17,117 bases of DNA from Dictyocoela muelleri (Eukaryota; Microsporidia): the NCBI GenBank assembly GCA_016256075.1, contig SDVU01000218.1, positions 1 through 17,117 of the forward strand, read 5' to 3'. The first letter of the stretch is position 1. Each line of letters opens with the position of its first letter. Below, one piece after another: positions 8,400 through 16,355 of this stretch. The notes below the pieces were generated by a model. It did no database searches. It was given only the letters and a program-made list of their open reading frames with translations, and was not told where the DNA came from. The position numbers and the translations under genes were made by a program.

Positions 8400-9206
8400 A
8401 AGACCTTAAACCCTCATTTCTATTTAGCATAAACCGCAACAAATAGATATCTATGTATCTGTAAACTCTATACCGGCGATTGACACTACTTTTAATTACC
8501 GTCTAACATCCTTAAATAGTATTAATATAGCACCATTTTCAGGATTCACAAACTGAATTGAATGATTTACAGTCTTATGTTCAGCAAAATACTAGTTTAA
8601 AGTTGAGTATTCTCTCCATTTGTCAGTATAAATTGTTGATTTTTTATATATCACAAATTTCAAGAAATTGAATTATTCATCACTGGATCTATTACTGATT
8701 TTTTTCAAGATTATTTTTCTTTGTAAGCTTCTTTCAACAGCACCCCCGATCCAAACACCTTCTACATGATGCCCGCGATGATATTTTCTTTTTCCAAATT
8801 TCGACTCATCAACTTCTACTATTATTCTCTCGCCACCTATGTTTTCAATTTTTGTATAATATTTTGATTTTAAATTAAATCTAATTATTTTTTTAAAAAC
8901 TTTAAACACCTTATGTCTGTCATATTCTGTCCATCTTGTGAATTCAGACATTTTTGCTCCTTCTATCAATTTTTTATATATAAACAATTTTTTTATGTTA
9001 TCATCCATGTTTGATGTAAATGGCGTGTTTATGAACAAGGAATAAACATACCTACATGATTTCCACTTGCATTTGACTTGCATCGCTTTACGTGAATGCC
9101 ACACGACTTGCGAATTACACTTAGGACATTTTTTTGTTTTTAATCGATTAATTAAATCATTCATTATATTTTTGTAATATTCACGTCCGTTCTGTAGCAT
9201 GGTCAT
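8400..9206 (-). pseudogene. Merlin-2 transposase, N-terminal 177 aa open, C-terminal part broken
   Basis: The frame is open from the ATG at 9206 to 8673. It has a zinc ribbon (C27, C30, C46, C51: CPKC then CKWKSC), a helical region, and the first catalytic Asp at D133 in IIVEVDESKFGKR, followed by VWIGGAVERS, the Merlin/ISXO2 signature. After the stop at 8673-8675 homology continues: IYTDKWREYS with the second Asp (codon 8622-8624), then KTVNHS. The expected NTIEG Glu codon appears to be TAA (8512-8514), and the conserved Trp two residues later appears to be TAG. A basic tail, RYRVYRYIDIYLL, follows. CCCC directly before the ATG looks like a host-type start signal. The open part could still make a short zinc-ribbon protein, but not an active transposase. 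Confidence 0.88.
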
Positions 9207-9207
9207 A

Positions 9208-9211
9208 GGGG
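9208..9211 (-). promoter_or_regulatory. CCC-type start signal inside the Merlin-2 terminal repeat
   Basis: Read on the minus strand the sequence is TTTTGCCCCTATGACC: CCCC one base before the transposase ATG, at the inner edge of the terminal inverted repeat. The opposite end has the same CCCCTATG at 8335-8342 pointing inward, where it leads to no long ORF. Confidence 0.6.
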
Positions 9212-9261
9212 CAAAATCAAAAATTTTTGGTACACCTTCATTTTAGCAAAATAAAGAGCGC

Positions 9262-9607
9262 ATTAGCCGAAATATAGAATTAATATACAATTGTTTCAGG
9301 TTTCCATATTTTATTAATACTTGATCTAATATGACAATGATGTAGAAGGGATTCTCCTAGGAGTGAGATGAGTGCGACGACGTATCCCAGCAAAATAAGT
9401 AGTATTAAATAAAAATTCATAAAAGCCACTAATTACCTGTATCCTGCTGAGTGATTGATAAAATGAAAATCGAGTATACGGCTGGGCTTCTGGTTATCTT
9501 AGGAAGTGACTTATTATCGGTGTACCAAGAACCAAAGGTCTCAGATCTCGGTAGGAAACAACTCACCGGGTTGGCAGCTATAGATAGAGTCTGCGTGTAA
9601 TATATAG
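9262..9607 (+). mobile_element. tRNA-derived SINE copy 3, head missing
   Basis: It shares TCTAATATGACAATGA, ATTCTCCTAGG, GTAGGAAACAACTC and GGGTTGGCAGC with copies 1 and 2 and ends GTGTAATATA. The first ~120 bp, including both promoter boxes, are absent: homology begins at about GCATTAGCCG, exactly where the Merlin-2 terminal repeat ends. Either Merlin-2 inserted and the head was lost, or a later rearrangement joined them. Sequence left of Merlin-2 shows no SINE head. Confidence 0.85.
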
Positions 9608-10289
9608 TTAGATAAGGTATAATAAAGCAATAAATACTTTGAATTTCTTTTATTTAACTTGCTTATACAATTCATAATCTTATTATTAGTATACATTTTT
9701 TTTATAATTCTTTTTGCCGAACTTTAGATTTTCATAATAGATTTTCAGGTATTAGTGGGTATTTTTTTCGAGTCTATAAAGTAATCCAGTCTCCAGTGGT
9801 ATGTAAGATTCATTTCCATGATAGTTACAGTAGTTTTTTTAATATTTATAATATAATTTTTTGTTTGTTATAGTGTTTTGTAAATTCAATTTAATAGTTT
9901 TTTCAATTTCTGAAATTCAGTTAATAATTTCATCAGAATTATTTAAATTTAATTCAGTGTTTTTTATCCTACATTGTTCATCTAATCAGCAAAAAAATTT
10001 ATTATCTTTATAGTAAAATTTCTATTTGACTAATTTCGTATATCATTGATAGTGGTTCTCAATTTTTCATTTATTTTCGATCTAATTCTTGTATTTTTTT
10101 CAAAATTTATTTGTTTAATATGTCTCAATTCTTTTCTTTATATTTTTTAAGTGCTATCTGTATATTTCATTTTATCTGTAATTTTTTATTGTAACCTCAA
10201 GTGTGTTAACTATTAATTCTTTAATTTTGTGCCCTCTAATGTTGTCTAGTAAAACTTTTTGAGCTTCGCATTTCCAATCACATTATTTG

Positions 10290-10314
10290 TATATATATAT
10301 ATATATATATATAT
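10290..10314. repeat. (TA)12 microsatellite
   Basis: Uninterrupted alternating T and A for about 25 bases. Likely length-variable between strains. Confidence 0.95.
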
Positions 10315-10549
10315 TTAAAATGTGTAATCCATGCATGAAGGTTTAAAAGTTTTAACTCTTAAATAGATGGAATTTTTTTCTATTCAAATTTCTATTTCCT
10401 TGTTTAGAGCATGGTCAAAGTGTTTAAATGTAAATAATTCGAATTCATATTCTTGTTCAATATTCTCATATTTAGGCTTTGAATTAAAATTGCCCCCTAT
10501 AGCTAAAATAGGTAAGTTAAATAAATGTTTTTAATATATAGATTTTATT

Positions 10550-10632
10550 GTAAATTGGTTTTTATTTATTTGTTTGTAATTGTTTTGGTATTGGTATGGT
10601 TTATTTTGGTATATTGGTTTTTTGTAATATTG
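10550..10632 (+). repeat. Degenerate TTGGT-rich patch
   Basis: TTGGTTTTTATT, TTTTGGTATTGGTATGG and TTTTGGTATATTGG follow one another, giving a T/G-rich strand with loosely repeated TTGGTA units. It is low-complexity sequence with no assigned role. Confidence 0.5.
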
Positions 10633-10934
10633 ATTTGTCATTATTGGGGTTTACTGTGAATTTAGGTTGCTTATATAGTTACATGAAACTTATTTAGATT
10701 AACGTAAAACAAATTAATCAATAGTTGCTTCTGAAACATTTATTGTGATATAATGTTTCCGGAATTTACACTTGAGTATTAAAACTTTTGATCTTAAACT
10801 TTCTGATTTTAGATTTCTCGGTTTTATCACACAATAGATCGAAAATTAATTTTTAGTATAATGAAAAATAACAAAAAACATTAAATAATCAAAGTTAAAT
10901 ATTTATTTAAAATGTAATTAATAGAATTTTGGAT

Positions 10935-11380
10935 ATATATTACATGTTGAAAAATCATAATTGACATCCCGGAAAGTTGTCACCAATCTTAGTCTACTTT
11001 CACGATGTTCAAGTAAAATGATACAACTAAGCTGCTTAGAGGCCAAGTTGGATGTGCTATTTCGGTTTGACGATAAATAGGCAAGATATATGTTATTATA
11101 GCCTTTTATCATGATTATTTTAGTTTTACTACTGTTTTGGCGGGATGTTTCACAGTATTCACTTTAAAATCTTGGCGAGTCACCCACTTCATTATCATAT
11201 TAGACTAAGTCTTAATCAGCTATAAACACTGGAACAAATGTAATTAATACTACAAATCTTTTGAAATTGTCGGCTTAATGCCATTCACAATTATTTATTA
11301 AAGTGAAATAACCCGGACTTAAACCATTATACTTCAATTTTAGATTCAAGAGTGTTAACCACTGAGCTATGACCCGTTAA
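10935..11380 (-). mobile_element. tRNA-derived SINE copy 4, full length, diverged
   Basis: Read on the minus strand from about 11380: GGGTCATAGCTCAGTGG (A box inside), CTTGAATCTAAAATTGAAG, a B-box remnant GGTTTAAGTCC, then TTTAATAAATAATTG and AAGACTTAGTCTAATATG. The 3' half is more diverged but collinear with the other copies (CATCCCGCCAAAACAGTAGT, ATTGGTGACAACTTTCCGGG) and ends ACATGTAATATATA. TTAATA occurs on both sides (11377-11382 and 10918-10923), a weak candidate for the core of a target duplication. A 64-codon ORF in its 3' half is accidental. Confidence 0.8.
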
Positions 11381-11510
11381 TATCATACTTATATAGTTAT
11401 TGACTGCTTAATGTCAATCCCAATTATTTATTAAAGTGAAATCAACGGTATTCGAAACGCGATACTTAAATGTTAGATTCAAGATTGTAAACCACTGGGC
11501 TATCTGATTC
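11381..11510 (-). mobile_element. tRNA-derived SINE copy 5, head only, interrupted by copy 4
   Basis: Minus-strand head with A box TAGCCCAGTGG, CTTGAATCTAACATTTAAG and B-box region CGTTTCGAATACC, continuing with TTTAATAAATAATTGGGA and GACATTAAGCAGTCAATAACTATA, then switching to the head of copy 4. The two copies are in the same orientation. Sequence beyond the 3' end of copy 4 (TATTAATTACATTT on the minus strand) resembles the next part of the SINE, so copy 4 probably landed inside copy 5. Confidence 0.82.
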
Positions 11511-12012
11511 AACAATATTGTTTTAAATTGATTAGAACATCGTAGTTTTCAATATTCTTTATCAAAATATCAGTTAGACTCCAACTGTTAAAGTGAAGCT
11601 TATTCAAGTAAATTAGATTAACAACTATCAAAAGGGTTTATCTCATCATTTGAATTACAATTTTCTTTATTATTGTTAGTTTAAGTCTTTTATAATAATT
11701 TAAGTTTAAATAGTATAGATATATCTTTATTCAACACATTAATTTTATTGATTTTATGATATCAGTTTTTTTTTATTAGAAAGATGTGGGCATAATAAAA
11801 AGTTTATTAATTGTAATACAATAGAACTTAATTTAATTTTAATCAGTATTTAGTTTTTATTAGTACTTACTGTGTATTAAATATTTTTAGAAATGAATTT
11901 TTTTTTACAATATTATGTATAATTTAATGATAATTACAATTATTTATACGACTATACTTTAAATTTTAATCACAATTAAACTGTTAGACATTGACTCAAC
12001 AAAATGACTCAG

Positions 12013-12083
12013 AATTAGACCTCTAAAAGGTAATCAAAAAATGTTATAAACATGTTTTTTTATTACCCCTTTGGGGTCTAATT
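12013..12083. repeat. 71-bp imperfect inverted repeat
   Basis: AATTAGACC near 12013 pairs with GGTCTAATT ending at 12083. AAGGTAAT pairs with ATTACCCCTT, and the centre (AAAAAATGTT with ACATGTTTTTT) pairs as well, so almost the whole segment is self-complementary around 12048. It could be a tiny MITE. It lies about 245 bp past the DHHC stop, too far for a typical microsporidian 3' end. Confidence 0.7.
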
Positions 12084-12310
12084 ATGTGTATTAGAGACTA
12101 GTATTAATTGCTGCTGTTATATTTTTTATCGAATTATTCTCAAATTGAAATGAAACTATATTTTTTATATATTATATGTGTTTTTACTAAATTAGGATAT
12201 ACATATAAATAAAAATTAAAAAATATTAAATAGAGAAATGAACACATATTATATTTTTTATCTTAAAAATTTCATTTGTTATTTAAAAATATATTTAATT
12301 ATACTTAATT

Positions 12311-12316
12311 TTTATT
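12311..12316 (-). promoter_or_regulatory. Candidate polyadenylation signal of the DHHC gene
   Basis: AATAAA on the minus strand, about 12 bases after the stop codon. A short 3' UTR with this hexamer fits microsporidian transcripts, but in such AT-rich DNA the hexamer is also expected by chance. Confidence 0.35.
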
Positions 12317-12327
12317 AAAACATATTT

Positions 12328-12918
12328 TTAAGTTTCATTTACAACTTTTATTCCTATAGTATCATATTGTTCTCTGAAAAAATATTTTTTTACAAATTCA
12401 CGAGTTGTCTGACCTGTTACGATCATTAAAATTGAGAAAATAGACAGAAAACAGTAAATAAATACAAAAAATGAAATACCAACAACCAAAAACATATTTG
12501 AAAAGATTAAAACTCGTTCAATAAGTATAAACAAAGATGTTATTAAATAAATAACATAAAATATTCTATTTTCAGCACCTATACAATTATTCAGCCATAT
12601 ACAATGATGATCCTTTTTAATTATACAACTGTTACATTGAAAGCAATGTATTATATGTTTATTTGTAAAAATATTGCAGGATAAACAATAATTTGACAAT
12701 AAATAATTATCATTATTTCTTATATGTCTTAGTTTAATCTTGTTTCCTGAAAAACCTTGCTTTATAAATGATTTTTTGAATGATGAAATTGTAAATGATA
12801 AAATATTGATAAAAAGAATAAATAAAATTTTGTGGAGATCTTTTGTTTGATTAAAAATAAATGATAAGTAAATTATAAAATGTAAAATTACCGTAAGTAT
12901 AAAATAAAAGTTAATCAT
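12328..12918 (-). CDS. DHHC-type protein S-palmitoyltransferase
   Basis: 196 aa. The Cys-rich catalytic domain is canonical: C78-x2-C81-x9-H91-C92-x2-C95-x2-C98-x4-D103-H104-H105-C106-x5-C112. C106 is the residue that carries the acyl group; the other Cys/His residues hold two zinc ions. A TTRE sequence (171-174) matches the conserved TTxE motif after the last membrane helix. Hydrophobic segments at about 3-22, 29-46, 118-135 and 143-168 give the usual four-helix layout with the DHHC domain on the cytosolic side. It transfers palmitate to cytosolic Cys of membrane-associated proteins, probably in ER, Golgi or plasma membrane. It is small for the family (most exceed 250 aa) and lacks long tails. 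The ATG at 12916-12918 is preceded by a CCC signal. No break or intron is visible. The substrate and paralogue group cannot be inferred. Confidence 0.95.
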   Translation of the reverse strand: MINFYFILTVILHFIIYLSFIFNQTKDLHKILFILFINILSFTISSFKKSFIKQGFSGNKIKLRHIRNNDNYLLSNYCLSCNIFTNKHIIHCFQCNSCIIKKDHHCIWLNNCIGAENRIFYVIYLITSLFILIERVLIFSNMFLVVGISFFVFIYCFLSIFSILMIVTGQTTREFVKKYFFREQYDTIGIKVVNET

Positions 12919-12931
12919 ATTTTTTTATTTT

Positions 12932-12934
12932 GGG
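12932..12934 (-). promoter_or_regulatory. CCC-type start signal of the DHHC gene
   Basis: The minus strand reads AAAACCCAAAATA and then T/A-rich bases to the ATG; CCC ends 13 bases upstream of the start. The spacing is longer than in SGT but in the range seen for microsporidian genes. Confidence 0.55.
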
Positions 12935-13303
12935 TTTTATTTAAATTGTTAATATCCAACCAATTTTTTAATTTTCTAAAAGGGGTTTTTTAATAAATAA
13001 AACCAAAAAGTTTTCAAAAAGATAAGTTTCAAAGCTTTTAAGCGAAATTTTTTATTATAAATTTTTTAAAAAAAATTTAAAAATACACATAATATATATT
13101 TAAATAGACAAAGTATAAATTAAATAAAAGCAGGGTAGAATCGTCTTTAGAAAGATGACTAAAACTAAGGTAGATACCTATGATTAAAATTTTAAAAATA
13201 TTTTTGAAAAAAAATCAATTTAAAATGAAATTTAAAACATAAAAAATTAATTAATAGTAATTTAATATCTCTTAAAAAATTCCGAATTAGTTCTCACGGG
13301 TTA
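12935..13303. other. Upstream region of the DHHC gene; one transposon-end fragment
   Basis: AT-rich without coding signal. The only recognisable part is the Merlin-1-type end fragment at about 13157-13192. Confidence 0.5.
13157..13192 (+). mobile_element. Fragment of a Merlin-1-type subterminal region
   Basis: GACTAAAACTAAGGTAGATACC followed by TATGATTAAAAT aligns with the right end of Merlin-1 read inward on the minus strand (1325-1290). Fifteen bases are identical (CTAAGGTAGATACCT; 13165-13179 against 1303-1317 reversed). The outermost terminal bases are not clearly preserved. It may be a worn solo end. Confidence 0.45.
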
Positions 13304-14277
13304 ATGTGCTAATATTAATGCAAAATAGGAGGTGTATTATTTTTTTGAAAAAACCCCTTCGCTACAACCATTTGTGATGCTAAAAGATTGGTAGAGATAA
13401 AACTTAATCCAATAATTGAAGATTTAATCAGTAAAAGATATTGTTTTTGCTCATCAAGGTTAACATGGAACTACAGAAAGATTTTACATGTGAGGTGTGC
13501 CTGGAAGCCTTGTGTTAAGTTGTATTATATGTTTGAGTCCACAATTTTGACAAATGATTTTAATGCTAATTTAAAAATCTTACTTATATTGAAATATTGG
13601 CTTTCTGGATCCAATATACTGGAGATTAAAAAATGGTTAGAAATCTCAAGATACAGCATTTATAGTATTCTGCAAAAAGGTTAAAAGGTGAATATTAATA
13701 AGAAATATTTACAGGAAATGAGATATATAGGAGGTAATCGGATTATTGTTGAAGTTGATGAATCTAAGTTTGGTAAGAGAGAATATCAAAGAGTGTATGT
13801 GTTTGATGGTTTTTTGGTATTAGGTACAGTAGGCGAACTGAATCAATAAGAATAATTCTAAAAAAAATGCACTAATCGAAATTCAGAGGCACTCAATTCT
13901 TTTTTATGCCAATTTATACATCCGCAATCGATTATATTTTCTATGGTTAGCGAGGATATAGTAATTTAAACAAATATTTTGCTGCACATTATACAGTGAA
14001 CCATTCGGTTGAATTTGTTAATTCAATAAATGGTGTACATATAAATACCATTGAAATATGTTGATCGGGTATAAAGAAAAATATTTCTTTAATAAATAGT
14101 ACTAAGAAATTAACATCTCTACTTGCTCAGGTTTATGTAAAATAGAAATGAAAAGGAGAAAGCATTTGATATTTTAATAGAATAGATTTTAACTAATTTA
14201 ATAAAATACCATTTTTATATGATTCATCAAGGGTTTTTCAAAAAATACCCCCCCCCCCTTTTTGAATTAATATGCAC
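13304..14277 (+). mobile_element. Merlin DNA transposon relic (Merlin-3), related to Merlin-2
   Basis: Inverted repeats of about 50 bp: the left end runs GTGCTAATATTAATGC, then AGGAGGTGTATTATTTTTTTGAAAAAACCCC, and the right end mirrors it with a run of 11 C (14248-14258) replacing part of the GGAGGTGTA segment. The ends match Merlin-2 in layout (GYGC start, GGTGTAY block, ACCCC inner edge). No clear target duplication was found. It holds a broken plus-strand transposase and is more decayed than Merlin-2. Confidence 0.85.
13377..14150 (+). pseudogene. Broken Merlin-3 transposase
   Basis: Readable parts in order: zinc ribbon (CFC then VRCAWKPC) and helical region in one frame (13388-13681); IIVEVDESKFGKREYQR with the first catalytic Asp (codon 13757-13759); RGYSNLNKYFAAHYTVNHSV; NTIEICW-like with the Glu codon at 14053-14055; and a basic tail. 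Damage visible against Merlin-2: a stop at 13682-13684; the position of the second catalytic Asp reads Tyr, followed by a stop in place of Trp (about 13936-13950); a TGA at the expected Trp after the Glu (14062-14064); and frame changes between. CCCC at 13354-13357 sits in the terminal repeat 20 bp before the first ATG. The true start is uncertain. Confidence 0.82.
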
Positions 14278-14346
14278 ACAAGCTTCGTCCCCATGTGTTA
14301 CATAATTCAAATTATCAAAAAATATACTGTATAATCAATTATCATA

Positions 14347-14427
14347 TTTTTTCTCATTACATCATGTTCTTCCATCATAATATTCTTAAGATTTGCCCGA
14401 ATTATTCAATACTATTTCCATCGATCA
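14347..14427 (+). repeat. 81-bp direct repeat, left copy, abutting the MULE
   Basis: TCATTACATCATGTTCTTCC and CAATACTATTTCCATCGATC are shared in the same order and orientation with 16467-16547, exactly 2120 bp away, at roughly 85-90% identity. The repeat stops where the MULE terminal repeat starts. No ORF. Confidence 0.9.
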
Positions 14428-14504
14428 GCTTTTGCGCTTTAGCGCAAAAGCGGATTCGAACGCAAAAATTTTTATAATTAATTACAAAAAATTTAACTCC
14501 TCAT
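14428..14504 (+). repeat. Left terminal inverted repeat of the MULE
   Basis: GCTTTTGCGCTTTAGCGC forms a small palindrome at the outer edge (14429-14450), followed by one full 18-bp unit (GCGGATTCGAACGCAAAA, 14450-14467) and the AT-rich inner block ending CTCCTCAT. The right end reads CCCCTCAT at that place, so the C-run is lost on this side. Confidence 0.8.
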
Positions 14505-14599
14505 AGTAAAAAAATTGTTTTTATTGAAAAATCCAATTATAGACTTTGCATATTTCTTTAAAAAGATAGATTTCATAGTATGATTGTTAATCACAGAGT

Positions 14600-16355
14600 A
14601 TTTTTTTGATTTTTAAATATTTATCGCGAGATTTAAAACTTTTATTTGCTGAACTATCAATGTAAATATAAGATGAAAATTTTAAATCTATCTCCTGCGT
14701 ATAAGTAAAGTCTCTAATCCTAAGTTTTTGAATATAGAGAGTCAATAAGGGATGATAATTAACATATCGTCTCCTAGGCTCTTATTATATGCTATAGCTG
14801 TATTGTTTGTGATTGGTATACCTGTCATTATACGTGGATATACGCTCTAATTTTCACAATTATATCCGCTTTGTCCGTTTAAATAGATGAAATTATTTTC
14901 AAAATAACTTAAAAAGTTGGCTATCTCCTCGTTTTCCGAAAAATTATATTGAAAGTTGATTTAAGTAGAGTAAAATATTCAACTAATTGTTTTTCCGGCA
15001 AAAATGGAAGGAAAGGAGCATTTTGAAAAGGTCTCGGAAAATATTAGAGGATTTAAACCAGTGTTTTTCAACCTATTTAGTTCATGTTCCCCTTAGCCGA
15101 AAAAAATTATTTGCCCCCATTATAAATCAATAAGTATTTATAAAACAAATTTCTAATTATTTTTATTGATTTATGTAATTAATAGACACAAAATAAAATT
15201 ATTTATTTAATGAGACGTTTGACTCTGATGTTTATTACAGAGTGATTTAAATTAGGTTTGAAGTTTGCAAGTTTAGGACCTAGATACCTGAAAATTTAAA
15301 TAGCTTCTCCCTTGAAAATACAAATCCTATCCTCCAGAAAATCTAAATTGCTACCCAGAAAATTCAAATTGTTCCCCCCATGAAACTCCGGTGACTCCTT
15401 AAAACTCCAATGACCCCTTCGGTGTGAATATGACTCTTTAGGAAACACTGATTTAAACAGTCCGTAACATCCATTGTGTTTAAGATTTTTAATGGCCATT
15501 TGATTCCAATGAAAGTAGCATCCTTGTGTCGATATCTCGGGAAAAACTGAATAACAAGCTTCTAAGACAAATTTACAAAGTCTGTGATGATTCTTTTCAA
15601 CTTGGATGGGTTTACCAGTCTTTTAACATATTATAGCAGTTTGTTGTACTGTTTTAAAGTTTTTCTGTCCAGAAGTGCATACAGCAAATAATAAACCTTC
15701 TCATATATCGACGCATGAATGATGTAAATCCGGTAAAAATCAAATGGACAACTTTTGAAGGTTCCATCCATATACCATGTTTCAGCATGCCTTAAGTGGC
15801 ACAAGTTAGACTCATTGGCAAAAATAATCATTCTATTGGTTGTCTTTTGTGCATATAATGAAGAATAAATTTGAAGTTATCAATTGTTTTATGATATTCC
15901 GAGGGTTTTTCTTCACCTTCTTTAGGTACAGAAACACTATTTTCTTTTCTAAGTTTGTAAATTTTCTTATTTAAGGAACTTCATTTGCTATTCTTGTCTT
16001 TCTGATGCGTCCAAATCCATTTTAATTCTGGTGATTATTTCCTTTGTAGTTAAGAACGACTGTGATGCGTAAACATGCATATTAGACATGACATAATATT
16101 TCAGAAACAACCCTATTGAAATTCCAACATGATTGTGTTGTTTTCCTTGAACAACAGAACTATCGGTAAGAACCAATGTAGCAGTGCATCGATTTTCCGT
16201 ACATCTATATGTTTTCTTCACAATTGTATCCACCACCTTCAAACTATACTTAAATTTATTAAAAACAGAGACTCAACACCTTTAGCGGTATTCTGTATTA
16301 TAAATTTTTCGCTATAATATTTTTCTCTTTCTTCCTCGATCTTAAAATATTTCAT
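14600..16355 (-). pseudogene. Broken MULE transposase with FLYWCH zinc finger
   Basis: Likely start: the ATG at 16355, preceded by CCCC. Parts in order: an N-terminal FLYWCH-type finger (TYRCTENRCTATL then QGKQHNHV, about 16210-16125); WYMDGTFKS with the first catalytic Asp (codon 15766-15768); YYLLYALLDRKT; IITDF with the second Asp (codon 15580-15582); CYFHWNQ, the C-x-H motif (about 15507); then, beyond the inserted MITE, FPFLPEKQL, IYLNGQSGYN and ITGIPITNNT-like sequence (about 14830-14790). In the last motif the usual catalytic Glu appears to read Ile. Stops and frame changes occur near 16260, 15980-15850, 15630 and 15570. These domains are standard for animal and fungal MULEs. Confidence 0.85.
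15051..15458. mobile_element. Non-autonomous hAT (MITE), 392 bp, with exact 8-bp target duplication
   Basis: The element proper is 15059-15450, flanked by ATTTAAAC at 15051-15058 and 15451-15458. The ends are CAGTGTTTTTCAACC on the left and CAGTGTTTCC on the right (complement strand), typical hAT termini. The right half has degenerate tandem units of about 21 bp (GAAAAT-x-AAAT...CTCC/CCCC, about 15285-15379) and two of about 20 bp (ACTCC-x-TGACYCCTT, about 15380-15420), as in hAT subterminal transposase sites. There is no coding capacity. It sits inside the MULE transposase gene. A 67-codon ORF across its right boundary is part MULE, part MITE and not a gene. Confidence 0.92.

Larger units (their letters stand above)
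8285..9261 (-). mobile_element. Merlin DNA transposon (Merlin-2), 977 bp, ends complete
   Basis: Inverted repeats of about 58 bp mark both ends. Each starts GCGCTCTTTATTTT, continues through CTAAAATG and GGTGTAC, and finishes with TTTTTGATTTT then CCCCTATG. The match is about 85-90%. No clear 8-9 bp target duplication is visible next to the outer ends. The element holds a single minus-strand transposase gene that is open over its N-terminal 177 codons and broken further on. It abuts SINE copy 3 at 9262, whose head is missing. Confidence 0.9.
9608..10917. other. 1.3 kb AT-rich stretch, no gene recognised
   Basis: No intact ORF longer than 60 codons. On the minus strand, about 10290-10190 and 10510-10400 give short open stretches with fairly protein-like composition separated by many stops; a very old pseudogene is possible but no family motif was recognised. 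The stretch also holds a (TA)n run (10290-10314) and a degenerate TTGGTA-rich patch (about 10550-10630). Confidence 0.4.
11511..12327. other. 3' flank of the DHHC gene, no gene seen
   Basis: AT-rich with stops in all frames. It contains the inverted repeat at 12013-12083 and, just downstream of the DHHC stop, an AATAAA on the minus strand. Nothing else could be supported. Confidence 0.5.

Noticed and set aside
9690-10510. Possible old minus-strand protein gene between SINE copies 3 and 4
   Set aside because: Stop density is only moderately below chance for such AT-rich DNA, frames change at the (TA)n run, and no family motif was recognised.
10918-11112. 64-codon minus-strand ORF
   Set aside because: It lies wholly in the 3' half of SINE copy 4, which is non-coding in the other copies.
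667-14064. TGA at places where related transposases have Trp (for example 14062-14064), suggesting UGA read as Trp
   Set aside because: Other conserved Trp positions read TAG, TAA also interrupts the same genes, and the intact DHHC gene uses TGG for its Trp. These are decayed genes; G-to-A change explains the TGAs.
15296-15499. 67-codon minus-strand ORF resembling a new small protein
   Set aside because: It joins the MULE transposase frame (CYFHWNQ region) to the inserted hAT MITE across the target duplication, so it is an artefact of insertion.
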